Part shown: piece by piece, positions 7,426-13,176 of the stretch | Layout: each line of letters starts with the position of its first letter | Numbering within the stretch: position 1 is the stretch's first letter | Assembly (NCBI GenBank): GCA_002310035.1 | Contig: DBYC01000088.1 | Span: forward strand, 1 to 13,176 | Direction of reading: 5' to 3' | Source: a bacterium UBP6_UBA1196 | GTDB taxonomy: Bacteria; UBP6; UBA1177 | DNA: 13,176 bases | Notes under the pieces: model-generated | The model's database searches: none | What the model saw: the letters and a program-made list of their open reading frames with translations, nothing else | What the model was told of the DNA's origin: nothing | Made by a program: the position numbers and the translations under genes

Positions 7426-8628
7426 TTATTTTAACACTTTAAATTTATACAGAACACCCATGTCCGACACAAAATATATGCTGTCGTCGTCGCAGGCGGC
7501 GTTTCCCGACACTCCGTTGGGTATCATCACAGAGTAGTGGATTTCCTTGAAATCGGGCGAAAGCAGGTAGATGAAAGCATCGGTATCACCCAGCATCGGA
7601 CCTTCTCCGGAAGTCATCGCAACCGCGAAACGCCCGTTTCGGACCAGATTCGTTACATAGTTCATTGACTTGAAAGGCTGTTCTTTGAATTTACCGTCTT
7701 CGTCGAAAAGGAAAATCCCGCGTTTTCCGAAACCTGCAAATCCGTTTTCGTATTTGAAAAGCTGCAGATCCTCCATATTTTCAAGTTTGACCGGCTGGCC
7801 TCCGGCGATAACCCCGCCGTATTCACCGCCTGAAAAAAGAAGTGAATCTTCGATGTTGACAAATGAAAGAACATCAAAGAAATCGCGTTTTTCAAATTTT
7901 TTCATGCTGTTCGCAGTTTTGAATTTGAAGTAGGGGACTAGATCGATTTTTCCTTCATCGCGGAGCATAAAGAAAGTTATCGTTCCGTCCGAAAAGCCGA
8001 AAACGATCTTGTCGTCAACTATTATCGGCGCGGCAAGGCGGACAACTGCCATCTCCTCGCTGTTTTCGTAATCGCTGTACATGTTTTTGAGCTCGCCGCT
8101 TTCCTTGTCGACAACATAGATCACGCTGTCGTGGAACTGGATCAGGACAAATTTATCCTTGTAGAGCACAGGCTGTGCCGCGACAGTTGCCTTTCCCGTG
8201 ATATTCCATAGGATCTTCCAGCTGTACTGTGTCTTTTTCCATTTTTTCTCAGTAACGAGCTCAAGCATGAAAACCGAATTCGAAACCGAAACAAGAGCGT
8301 GGGTTTCGTCAAGCGCGACAGGTGCTACTGTGAATTCGCCTTCAAAAACGGCAGTGACTTTGAGCCGGCCGTTTTTCCCGAAAAGGTGAAGCTCGCCGGA
8401 TCTCGCAGCTACGAGAAGATTTTCACCGAAAAGCGAAACTCCGGCCTCTTCGCGTCTGTTTACCTGAACCTGATTCTTCTTAAGCGGAAGAGCCCATTCA
8501 ATCGCAAAATGCGGCGAACCTTTTTTGACGAATTCAGGTGCTTTTCCGGCATTTTCGTCAAATTCCGCAAAAAGCGGCAGTGAAATCATAAAAATGAAAA
8601 AAAATGGAATTGCGGAGAGACGAAACAT
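7426..8628 (-). CDS. Exported PQQ-like beta-propeller protein, BamB-like
   Basis: 400 residues with a signal peptide (hydrophobic about 7-20, likely cut after LFA at 19-21), so periplasmic. The rest shows degenerate PQQ/WD-like blade repeats: strand-turn patterns such as AAPIIVDDKIVFGFSDGTI and SVIYVVDKESGEL recur through the protein, as in BamB, the propeller subunit of the outer-membrane beta-barrel assembly machine. The gene directly follows a YfgM-like gene with a TAATG stop/start overlap, the same order as yfgM-bamB in E. coli, which strengthens the call. Unlike E. coli BamB there is no lipobox Cys at the signal cleavage site, so it would be soluble or held by partners. It has no clear Shine-Dalgarno of its own, and coupling to the upstream gene is likely. 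BamB function is inference; another propeller scaffold remains possible. Confidence 0.75.
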   Translation of the reverse strand: MFRLSAIPFFFIFMISLPLFAEFDENAGKAPEFVKKGSPHFAIEWALPLKKNQVQVNRREEAGVSLFGENLLVAARSGELHLFGKNGRLKVTAVFEGEFTVAPVALDETHALVSVSNSVFMLELVTEKKWKKTQYSWKILWNITGKATVAAQPVLYKDKFVLIQFHDSVIYVVDKESGELKNMYSDYENSEEMAVVRLAAPIIVDDKIVFGFSDGTITFFMLRDEGKIDLVPYFKFKTANSMKKFEKRDFFDVLSFVNIEDSLLFSGGEYGGVIAGGQPVKLENMEDLQLFKYENGFAGFGKRGIFLFDEDGKFKEQPFKSMNYVTNLVRNGRFAVAMTSGEGPMLGDTDAFIYLLSPDFKEIHYSVMIPNGVSGNAACDDDSIYFVSDMGVLYKFKVLK

Positions 8629-9371
8629 TAATTCTGCGCTTTTTCAGACTCTTTCGAAGTAACTTTTCCTGCTATTTTGGCAATGAGAATGCTCTTCGGA
8701 TACTCGTTTTTGATTCTGTCGTAATATACTGCTGCTTTTCCCGCATCGCCGAGTTTTTCGTAACTCATTGCGATATAGTAAAGAGCGTAATCCTTATAGA
8801 TCTCGGTGTTTTGGTTAAGCCATTCTTCCCAGACCGCAGCAGCTTCTTTGAACTCGTTCTTGTCAAAACGGCAGAAAGCCTCGCCTTCGTAAGCCGCAAA
8901 ACGGAGATCTGTGGCGAGTTTTCCGTTGTTTTTCGCCTGTCTGAAAAAATCGACTGCTTTGTCGCAGTTGTTCATGTTTTCTTTGTAAATACGGCCTGAA
9001 TAAACCATGGAAGCCGCGGCATTGATCGAGCCGGACTGATTTTTCATGACCTTCTCGAAAGCTGAGATAGCCTTTTCGTAAGCGGCTTTCGCTTTGTCGG
9101 CGGAATCTTCTTCCTCAGCCTTGTCAAGAGCCTCTATCGCCTCGGCATATTCAAGCGATTTCGCATCGGAAGATGATTTGACGACGGAAGAGATAAGCAT
9201 CGCTGCAACAACGATGGCTACAATTACCGCAACACATCCCAGAATAAAGTAGGGATGTTCCAACACAACTTTTTTGCCCTGTTCCTGAAAAGCGTCGTTT
9301 TCAACAATATGAGCAGCCGCATCTTCTTCTTTTCTTTTAGCTTTTCTCGCACCTCTAAGCTTTAAAGCCAT
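8628..9371 (-). CDS. Membrane-anchored TPR protein, YfgM-like
   Basis: 247 residues with a basic cytoplasmic N-terminus (residues 1-14 rich in K/R), one membrane helix at about 42-63, then a periplasmic domain of tetratricopeptide-like helical pairs. Examples are AYEKAISAFEKVM, CDKAVDFFRQA, EFKEAAAVWEEWL, and YYIAMSYEKLGDAGKAAVYYDRI near the C-terminus. This topology and size match YfgM (TPR_21-type), an ancillary SecYEG/periplasmic chaperone partner. The BamB-like gene immediately downstream, overlapping by TAATG, mirrors yfgM-bamB. The start at 9371 is supported by GGAGG six bases upstream and by the basic N-terminus; the frame runs about 30 codons further upstream but without a ribosome site. 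A good sigma-70-type promoter lies just ahead (9409-9436). The YfgM role is inferred from architecture and neighbourhood. Confidence 0.8.
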   Translation of the reverse strand: MALKLRGARKAKRKEEDAAAHIVENDAFQEQGKKVVLEHPYFILGCVAVIVAIVVAAMLISSVVKSSSDAKSLEYAEAIEALDKAEEEDSADKAKAAYEKAISAFEKVMKNQSGSINAAASMVYSGRIYKENMNNCDKAVDFFRQAKNNGKLATDLRFAAYEGEAFCRFDKNEFKEAAAVWEEWLNQNTEIYKDYALYYIAMSYEKLGDAGKAAVYYDRIKNEYPKSILIAKIAGKVTSKESEKAQN

Positions 9372-9408
9372 AACTTCCTCCACAAAAAACAAACAAAAAA
9401 ACTGCGCC

Positions 9409-9436
9409 TTTATATTGAAGAACCTTGAAAAGTCAA
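9409..9436 (-). promoter_or_regulatory. Sigma-70-type promoter for the TPR/BamB-like pair
   Basis: Reading the minus strand, TTGACT (9436-9431) and TATAAA (9414-9409) are separated by 16 bases; each differs from consensus at one position. A start near 9402 gives a leader of about 30 bases with GGAGG before the ATG at 9371. The -35 hexamer overlaps the rdgB stop codon, so this would let the envelope pair be transcribed independently of rdgB. Confidence 0.5.
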
Positions 9437-10014
9437 TTATTTTGCGGCGGCAAAGCGGCAATCAGTTTGCGAAACGCCATTCCGCGATGGCTCAACGAGT
9501 TTTTTTCGTCTTCAGAAAGTTCAGCCAGAGTTTTGTCAAAACCTTCTGGAACAAAAAGCGGATCGTAGCCGAAACCGTTTTCTCCTCGGCAGCTTTCGAT
9601 TATTTTTCCGTAGCACCTTCCTTCGGTCGCGAACACAGTTTTATCTGGGAAAATCAAAACCGCGGCACATACAAAATATGCGTTTCTTTCGCTTTTTCCC
9701 GAAAGTTCGGCGAGAAGTTTCCCGCGGTTCGCCGCATCGGTTCCTTCCGCAGAAAAACGAGCGGAAAAAATGCCGGGAGCTCCGTCCAAAGCGGGAACGA
9801 CAAGGCCCGAATCGTCGGCAAGCACGATCGAATCAGGCGCAGCCTTAGCCGCAGCCTCAGCCTTTATCACCGCATTCTGCAGAAAAGTAGAACCGTTTTC
9901 GTCAGGCGATTTCCATGCAGAAAAAGCGCATATTGGAACGATCTCGAAACCTTCAAAAATTTCAGCTGCCTCCCGTAGTTTTCCGCGGTTTGTAGATGCA
10001 AAAACTATTTTCAT
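9433..10014 (-). CDS. rdgB: XTP/dITP pyrophosphatase (RdgB/HAM1 family)
   Basis: 193 residues, the normal size. This cytoplasmic enzyme hydrolyses dITP, XTP and other deaminated purine triphosphates to the monophosphate plus pyrophosphate, keeping them out of DNA and RNA. Family motifs are all present: ASTNRGKLRE at 6-15 (phosphate binding), ADDSGLVVPALDGAPG at 66-81 (metal and base pocket), GFGYDPLF at 147-154 and SHRGMA at 175-180. ATG at 10014 was chosen because AGGAGG lies four bases ahead and the motif starts six residues in; the longer open frame upstream has no support. It is the first gene of the minus-strand series and is divergent from pilD across a 215-base structured region. I found no convincing promoter for it there. 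A promoter for the downstream TPR gene overlaps its stop codon. Confidence 0.96.
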   Translation of the reverse strand: MKIVFASTNRGKLREAAEIFEGFEIVPICAFSAWKSPDENGSTFLQNAVIKAEAAAKAAPDSIVLADDSGLVVPALDGAPGIFSARFSAEGTDAANRGKLLAELSGKSERNAYFVCAAVLIFPDKTVFATEGRCYGKIIESCRGENGFGYDPLFVPEGFDKTLAELSEDEKNSLSHRGMAFRKLIAALPPQNN

Positions 10015-10080
10015 TTTTCCTCCTGAAACAAAATCAACACAAGATTTTAAAAAAAAGAGATGAAAAAATAAATTTCTTTT

Positions 10081-10140
10081 GCCGCCGTCGATATATCGAA
10101 AATTCAATGTTTCGATATTTCGACAGAATTAGCGGCGGCA
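10081..10140. repeat. Long imperfect inverted repeat in the rdgB/pilD intergenic region
   Basis: GTCGATATATCGAAA (10087-10101) and TTTCGATATTTCGAC (10110-10124) are complementary at 14 of 15 positions around an 8-base spacer. The left arm contains the perfect palindrome TCGATATATCGA. GCCGCC (10081-10086) and GGCGGC (10134-10139) bracket the structure as outer, asymmetric arms. It could be a regulator-binding operator, a cruciform, or a small mobile palindromic (REP/MITE-like) element. It is not a terminator, as no T-tract follows on either strand near the stem. Confidence 0.7.
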
Positions 10141-10169
10141 TTATTTCGACAAAGATCCGGCGGCAGTAT
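10116..10169 (+). repeat. Degenerate 26-bp tandem repeat upstream of pilD
   Basis: TATTTCGACA occurs at 10116-10125 and again at 10142-10151. Each copy is followed after 6-7 bases by CGGCGGCA (10133-10140 and 10158-10165). The first copy overlaps the right arm of the inverted repeat, and an inverted relative of the unit lies at 10081-10101. The array ends just before a TTGACA -35 element, a position suiting binding sites for an activator or repressor of pilD. Confidence 0.55.
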
Positions 10170-10170
10170 A

Positions 10171-10198
10171 TTGACATTTTTTCCGTTATGTCGAAAAT
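10171..10198 (+). promoter_or_regulatory. Candidate pilD-rlmN promoter
   Basis: A perfect -35 TTGACA (10171-10176) is followed after 16 bases by GAAAAT (10193-10198), a 4-of-6 match to the -10 consensus. A start near 10205 would give about a 25-base leader ahead of the pilD ATG at 10230. The weak -10 and the adjacent repeats suggest regulated rather than constitutive activity. Confidence 0.35.
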
Positions 10199-10229
10199 TT
10201 CGGGATTTTTGTTGATTTTCGGGGGCAAA

Positions 10230-11096
10230 ATGGAAGATCTTTTCTTTATTCTCAATTCAAAGCGTTTCATGCCGTTTTCAGTCGCTTTCGTCTTTATTTA
10301 CGGGCTTCTTTTCGGCAGTTTTCTCAATGTCTGCATCTATCGCATCCCGCTTGGAAAAAGCATCGTTTTTCCGCCGAGTTCCTGCACCAAATGCGGCCAT
10401 AAGATCACATGGTATGAGAATATTCCGGTTTTCAGCTGGCTTTTTCTCCGCGGAAAATGCTCCGGCTGCGGCGAAAAGATCTCGCTGATATATCCTGTGA
10501 TCGAGCTTTTGAACGCATTTTTATATCTTTTCGCGTTCCTCAAATTCGGGCTTCATCCGCGCCTGATCCTGCCGCTTTACTTTATTTCGGCGCTCGTCGT
10601 CACTGCGGCAATCGACTACAAAACACAGTTTGTCTATTCAAAAGTCATAATTCCTCCGATTTTCATGGGAATTCTGTGGAGCTTTTTCGAGCCGACGATC
10701 TCTTGGCAGGAATCGCTAATCGGGATCGGTGCCGGAGCGGGATTTCTTCTGCTCGCGATCTTTCTTTTCTACATTGTCACCCGCAAGATCGGCATGGGGC
10801 TCGGCGATGTCTACATTCTTGCGGCGATCGGCGCTTTTACCGGCCCTGTCAAGATTCCGTTCATTCTTCTTCTGGCTTCGCTTTTAGGCATAATTTTCTA
10901 TTTTGCGGCCAAACTTTTCTTCGGTAAGAAGCGTATTGCAGGAAACATTTCAGCTGAAGACCTCAATTCAAAAGACGAAAAGGATGTCGAGCACGCGATT
11001 TACTTCGGCCCTTTCCTTGCGGCAGGCGGACTTATCATGTTCCTTCTTCCGACTGAAATAATGAATTCGATTCTATCTTTCTTTTTCGGAATGTAG
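10230..11096 (+). CDS. pilD: Type IV prepilin peptidase / N-methyltransferase (PilD/GspO-like)
   Basis: An integral inner-membrane aspartic protease of 288 residues. It cleaves leader peptides of type IV pilins and type II secretion pseudopilins and N-methylates the new N-terminus. The N-terminal domain has GSFLNVCIYRIP (29-40) and the paired CxxC motifs C52/C55 and C77/C80 typical of bifunctional bacterial enzymes. The catalytic aspartates are D129 (AAIDYKTQ) and D193 in GMGLGD (188-193). A conserved FGPFLAAGG is at 259-267. Several hydrophobic helices span the protein. The ATG at 10230 follows GGGGG five bases ahead, which pairs with the anti-Shine-Dalgarno with one wobble. The frame stays open upstream, and ATG at 10188 is a second option. 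No pilin or secretion gene is in view. rlmN starts two bases after its stop. Confidence 0.94.
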   Translation: MEDLFFILNSKRFMPFSVAFVFIYGLLFGSFLNVCIYRIPLGKSIVFPPSSCTKCGHKITWYENIPVFSWLFLRGKCSGCGEKISLIYPVIELLNAFLYLFAFLKFGLHPRLILPLYFISALVVTAAIDYKTQFVYSKVIIPPIFMGILWSFFEPTISWQESLIGIGAGAGFLLLAIFLFYIVTRKIGMGLGDVYILAAIGAFTGPVKIPFILLLASLLGIIFYFAAKLFFGKKRIAGNISAEDLNSKDEKDVEHAIYFGPFLAAGGLIMFLLPTEIMNSILSFFFGM

Positions 11097-11098
11097 TC

Positions 11099-12118
11099 AT
11101 GCAACTCTTTGATTTGACCCGCAAAAAACTTGAATCGACGCTCCTTGAGAACGGTTTCCCGAAATTCAAGGCGACCCAGATAATGCAGTGGATCTACCAG
11201 AAAAAAGTCTTCTCGTTCGATGAAATGACCAATATCAGCAAATCCGACCGCGAAAAACTTGCCGGAATGTTTGAAATCACGCCGGTTTTCCCGAGTGAGA
11301 TCTTCACATCTTCCGACGGCACGCAGAAACTCGCCTTCACCCTTTCAGACGGAAACATAGTCGAAGCGGTCATAATCCCCGAAGAAACGCGCTGCACTCT
11401 CTGCGTTTCGACTCAGGCGGGATGTCCCATAAAATGCGCTTTCTGCCGCACGGGAAGCCTCGGATTCAGGCGCAATCTCACCGTTTCGGAGATAAATTCG
11501 CAGGTCCTTTCCGCTCAGATCGAAGCCGAAAAAAATGAAAAAAGGATCACGAACCTCGTTTTCATGGGGATGGGAGAGCCTCTTCTCAACTTTGAAAACC
11601 TTCTTGATTCTATCGATATCCTGCTTGACGACTTCGGTTTCAACTTCTCTAACCGGAAAATCACCGTTTCGACTTCGGGGATCGCAGACAAAATCGTGGA
11701 ACTCGGCGAAAAAACAAAAGTGAACCTCGCCGTTTCGCTGCACGCCGTGACAGACGAGAAACGCGACAAAATCATGCCGATAAACAAAAAATATCCGCTG
11801 AAAGAGTTGCTGAAAGCGATAGATTCCTACCCAGTTTCGCGCAAAATGGTGGTTTTAGAGTATGTTATGCTCAAAAATTTCAACGACTTTCCCGAAGACG
11901 CCGAAAAACTCGCCAAAATCGCGAAAAGATACGACGCGAAAGTCAATATAATCCCGTTCAACACCTTTGACGGAGCCGCTTTCGAGCCGACTCCGATGAA
12001 AAAAATCATCGATTTTCAGAATATTCTGATTGCGAAAAATGTAACCGCACTGATCAGAAAATCGCGCGGCGGCGACAAACTTGCGGCCTGCGGACAACTC
12101 GGAAGAGTTAAAAACTAA
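11099..12118 (+). CDS. rlmN: 23S rRNA (adenine-2503-C2)- and tRNA (adenine-37-C2)-methyltransferase
   Basis: A radical-SAM enzyme of 339 residues that methylates C2 of A2503 in 23S rRNA and A37 in some tRNAs, supporting translational accuracy. The [4Fe-4S] motif is C109-x3-C113-x2-C116 within AGCPIKCAFC. C102 (TLCVSTQAGC) and C331 (LAACGQLG) correspond to the two mechanistic cysteines of E. coli RlmN, Cys118 and Cys355. The second of these forms the methyl-carrying intermediate. GMGEPLLN (157-164) is the SAM-binding GGE-like motif. VSLHA (212-216) and the C-terminal RKSRGGD are also family features. Cfr is a related alternative, but chromosomal context favours RlmN. It starts two bases after pilD with a weak GGA site and is probably co-transcribed. 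Only eight bases separate its stop from the convergent acetyltransferase gene. Confidence 0.96.
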   Translation: MQLFDLTRKKLESTLLENGFPKFKATQIMQWIYQKKVFSFDEMTNISKSDREKLAGMFEITPVFPSEIFTSSDGTQKLAFTLSDGNIVEAVIIPEETRCTLCVSTQAGCPIKCAFCRTGSLGFRRNLTVSEINSQVLSAQIEAEKNEKRITNLVFMGMGEPLLNFENLLDSIDILLDDFGFNFSNRKITVSTSGIADKIVELGEKTKVNLAVSLHAVTDEKRDKIMPINKKYPLKELLKAIDSYPVSRKMVVLEYVMLKNFNDFPEDAEKLAKIAKRYDAKVNIIPFNTFDGAAFEPTPMKKIIDFQNILIAKNVTALIRKSRGGDKLAACGQLGRVKN

Positions 12119-12126
12119 AACCTGCA

Positions 12127-12669
12127 CTATTTCACAATATCGGTATTGATCATGCGCCGCCAGAACCATCCGAAATAGCTCTCCATCATCGGTTTGTATT
12201 CTTCGGGCTCGACTTTGCCGCCTGAACCCATTATCGCATAAACCATCTTGAGTTCACGCAGTTTGTAAGGCAGATCCTGCAGGCCGCAGTTAAGATAAAA
12301 ATTGTGCCGTTTCACCCTTTCTTCAGGGTTGCTGCACTCTTCAAGCCAGTCTTCAAGCGCCAGAAACAGCCGTTTTCCCTTGTAATGTTCGATCATCGCC
12401 TTTACCGCAGCGGTGCCGTAGCCCTTTCCGCGCTCTTTTTCGTCGATCGCGAAAAAGAAGAGATAAGCGAGATCAGCAGAATGGACAAGATAAGCGAAAC
12501 CTACCCACAGATCGCCTTCAAAAAGGTTCCAGAAGTCGGCTTTTCCCTGAAGCGCGCGCTTTTTCAGAAGCCGGAAAGGAAACCGCTCGTTTGCCGGAAA
12601 AGCGCTTAAATAAAGCTCTTCCACGCGATCCATTTCAGCTTTTGTATTGTTTATTTTAACAAGTTCCAT
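12127..12669 (-). CDS. GNAT-family N-acetyltransferase
   Basis: A 180-residue GNAT-fold protein. The acetyl-CoA pyrophosphate-binding motif A is at about 74-96, with RGKGYG (80-85) matching the (R/Q)xxGx(G/A) signature after the strand LAYLFFFAI. Motif B follows with LFLALEDW (101-108), and FYLNCGLQD (124-132) is the usual late GNAT element. The N-terminal LYLSAFPANERFPF resembles a group of uncharacterised GNAT proteins. The substrate cannot be read from sequence. The start at ATG 12669 is chosen for GGAGG four bases upstream; an upstream in-frame TTG overlapping the Fic stop lacks a ribosome site. It lies 26 bases downstream of the Fic gene, so the two are probably one operon. The gene converges on rlmN with only eight bases between and no hairpin. 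Confidence 0.88.
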   Translation of the reverse strand: MELVKINNTKAEMDRVEELYLSAFPANERFPFRLLKKRALQGKADFWNLFEGDLWVGFAYLVHSADLAYLFFFAIDEKERGKGYGTAAVKAMIEHYKGKRLFLALEDWLEECSNPEERVKRHNFYLNCGLQDLPYKLRELKMVYAIMGSGGKVEPEEYKPMMESYFGWFWRRMINTDIVK

Positions 12670-12695
12670 AGTTCCTCCGCAGCAAAACAGCTTTT

Positions 12696-13176
12696 TCAAT
12701 ATTTGATCCTGAAATAATCGAGCAGTGCTTTGTAGTCATCCTGCGCCGAAAGGCAGGTGTCGCGCAGGAATGCGTTGTGTTTTCCCCAGTTCTGGATCCC
12801 GCGGTAATAATAAAGACGCAGATTTTCTGTGATTATGAACGGGACTATTCCCGATTTCAGGCACTGCCAGAACATGAGAAGCCTGCCTACTCTGCCGTTT
12901 CCGTCCTGGAACGGATGGATCCGCTCGAACTGCACATGAAAATCGAGAATATCGTCAAATTTCACCTCTTTCAGCGCGTTGTAAGCGGCAAGAAGCGTTT
13001 TCACACGGCTGTGGACATCCTCAGGCAATGTCGTTTCCTCAAATCCGATCTCATTCGGGAAACGCTTGTATGCGCCGACCGCAAACCATGATTTGCGGCT
13101 ATCCGAAGTCGATTCCTTCCAAATCGAGTGAAGCTGCTTTATGTGAGATTCTGTGATTTTTTCTTGAGCGTGGTCG
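12696..13176 (-). CDS. Fic-domain protein (C-terminal part, cut by window edge)
   Basis: Fic enzymes usually transfer AMP from ATP to a Ser, Thr or Tyr hydroxyl of a target protein. The catalytic motif HPFQDGNGR lies at 12917-12891, with the active His, the metal-binding Asp and the phosphate-binding Gly-Asn-Gly-Arg intact. The frame has no ATG near the apparent left end but stays open to the window edge. Upstream codons read ...ITESHIKQLHS... and ...TSDSRKSWFAVGAYKRFPNEIG..., which is the Fic core that normally precedes the active site. So 159 residues are visible and the true start lies outside. No (S/T)xxxE(G/N) inhibitory motif is visible at the C-terminus; if present it would be N-terminal, beyond the edge (class II). 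Targets are unknown. A GNAT gene follows 26 bases downstream. Confidence 0.9.
   Translation of the reverse strand, partial: DHAQEKITESHIKQLHSIWKESTSDSRKSWFAVGAYKRFPNEIGFEETTLPEDVHSRVKTLLAAYNALKEVKFDDILDFHVQFERIHPFQDGNGRVGRLLMFWQCLKSGIVPFIITENLRLYYYRGIQNWGKHNAFLRDTCLSAQDDYKALLDYFRIKY

Noticed and set aside
9421..9440. CTTGAAA as a sigma-32-type -35 site.
   Set aside because: No CCCCAT-like -10 follows at 13-17 bases, and it points away from the TPR gene.
9372..9461. N-terminal extension of the TPR protein by about 30 residues.
   Set aside because: The extension has no ribosome site and would run over the promoter and the rdgB stop; ATG at 9371 has GGAGG at good spacing.
10015..10107. N-terminal extension of RdgB by about 31 residues.
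   Set aside because: The conserved family start STNRGK is six residues after ATG 10014, which has a perfect AGGAGG; the extension overlaps the inverted repeat.
1..13176. CRISPR arrays, tRNA or rRNA genes, insertion sequences, prophage genes, riboswitches.
   Set aside because: Coding density is high, gaps are short, and no regular repeat-spacer pattern, cloverleaf, transposase or conserved leader was seen.

Overview
The window looks like core chromosome of a diderm (Gram-negative-type) bacterium. Supporting this are an RpoH/sigma-32-like factor, a YfgM-like/BamB-like gene pair that belongs to the envelope, a prepilin peptidase, an IHF/HU-type nucleoid protein, and a DinG helicase with an N-terminal RadC/JAB domain, an architecture I associate with deltaproteobacterial (Geobacter-like) genomes. 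Base composition is fairly balanced, Shine-Dalgarno sites are strong GGAGG types, and gaps are short and A/T-rich. I cannot assign a phylum; a deltaproteobacterium-like or deep-branching diderm lineage is my best guess.

Layout, left to right. A strong rho-independent terminator (42-82) closes an unseen upstream gene and sits directly in front of prfA (98-1207, +). A long minus-strand series then runs from about 10014 down to 1232. In transcription order it is rdgB, a YfgM-like TPR membrane protein, a BamB-like beta-propeller, an HU/IHF protein, the JAB-DinG helicase, proS, an exported chalcone-isomerase-like protein and the RpoH-like sigma factor. Two stretches show translational coupling: TPR/BamB-like (TAATG) and proS/CHI/sigma (ATGA, then GTGA). 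Candidate promoters precede the TPR gene and proS. A 215-bp divergent region between rdgB and pilD carries a long imperfect inverted repeat, a degenerate 26-bp tandem repeat and a TTGACA promoter element. Prepilin peptidase (10230-11096) and rlmN (11099-12118) follow on the plus strand as a two-gene operon. At the right end, on the minus strand, lie a Fic-domain protein cut by the window edge and a GNAT acetyltransferase; this pair is the only accessory-looking part.

Functionally the window is mostly information processing: termination of translation, tRNA charging, rRNA/tRNA methylation, nucleotide-pool cleaning, nucleoid structure, helicase repair and alternative transcription. A smaller envelope set is present (TPR, BamB-like, CHI-like, prepilin peptidase). 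I see no tRNA, rRNA, CRISPR array, insertion sequence or prophage, and no convincing undescribed multi-gene system. The most interesting items are the JAB-DinG fusion, the structured pilD/rdgB intergenic region, the coupling of a sigma factor to proS, and the terminator in the prfA leader.
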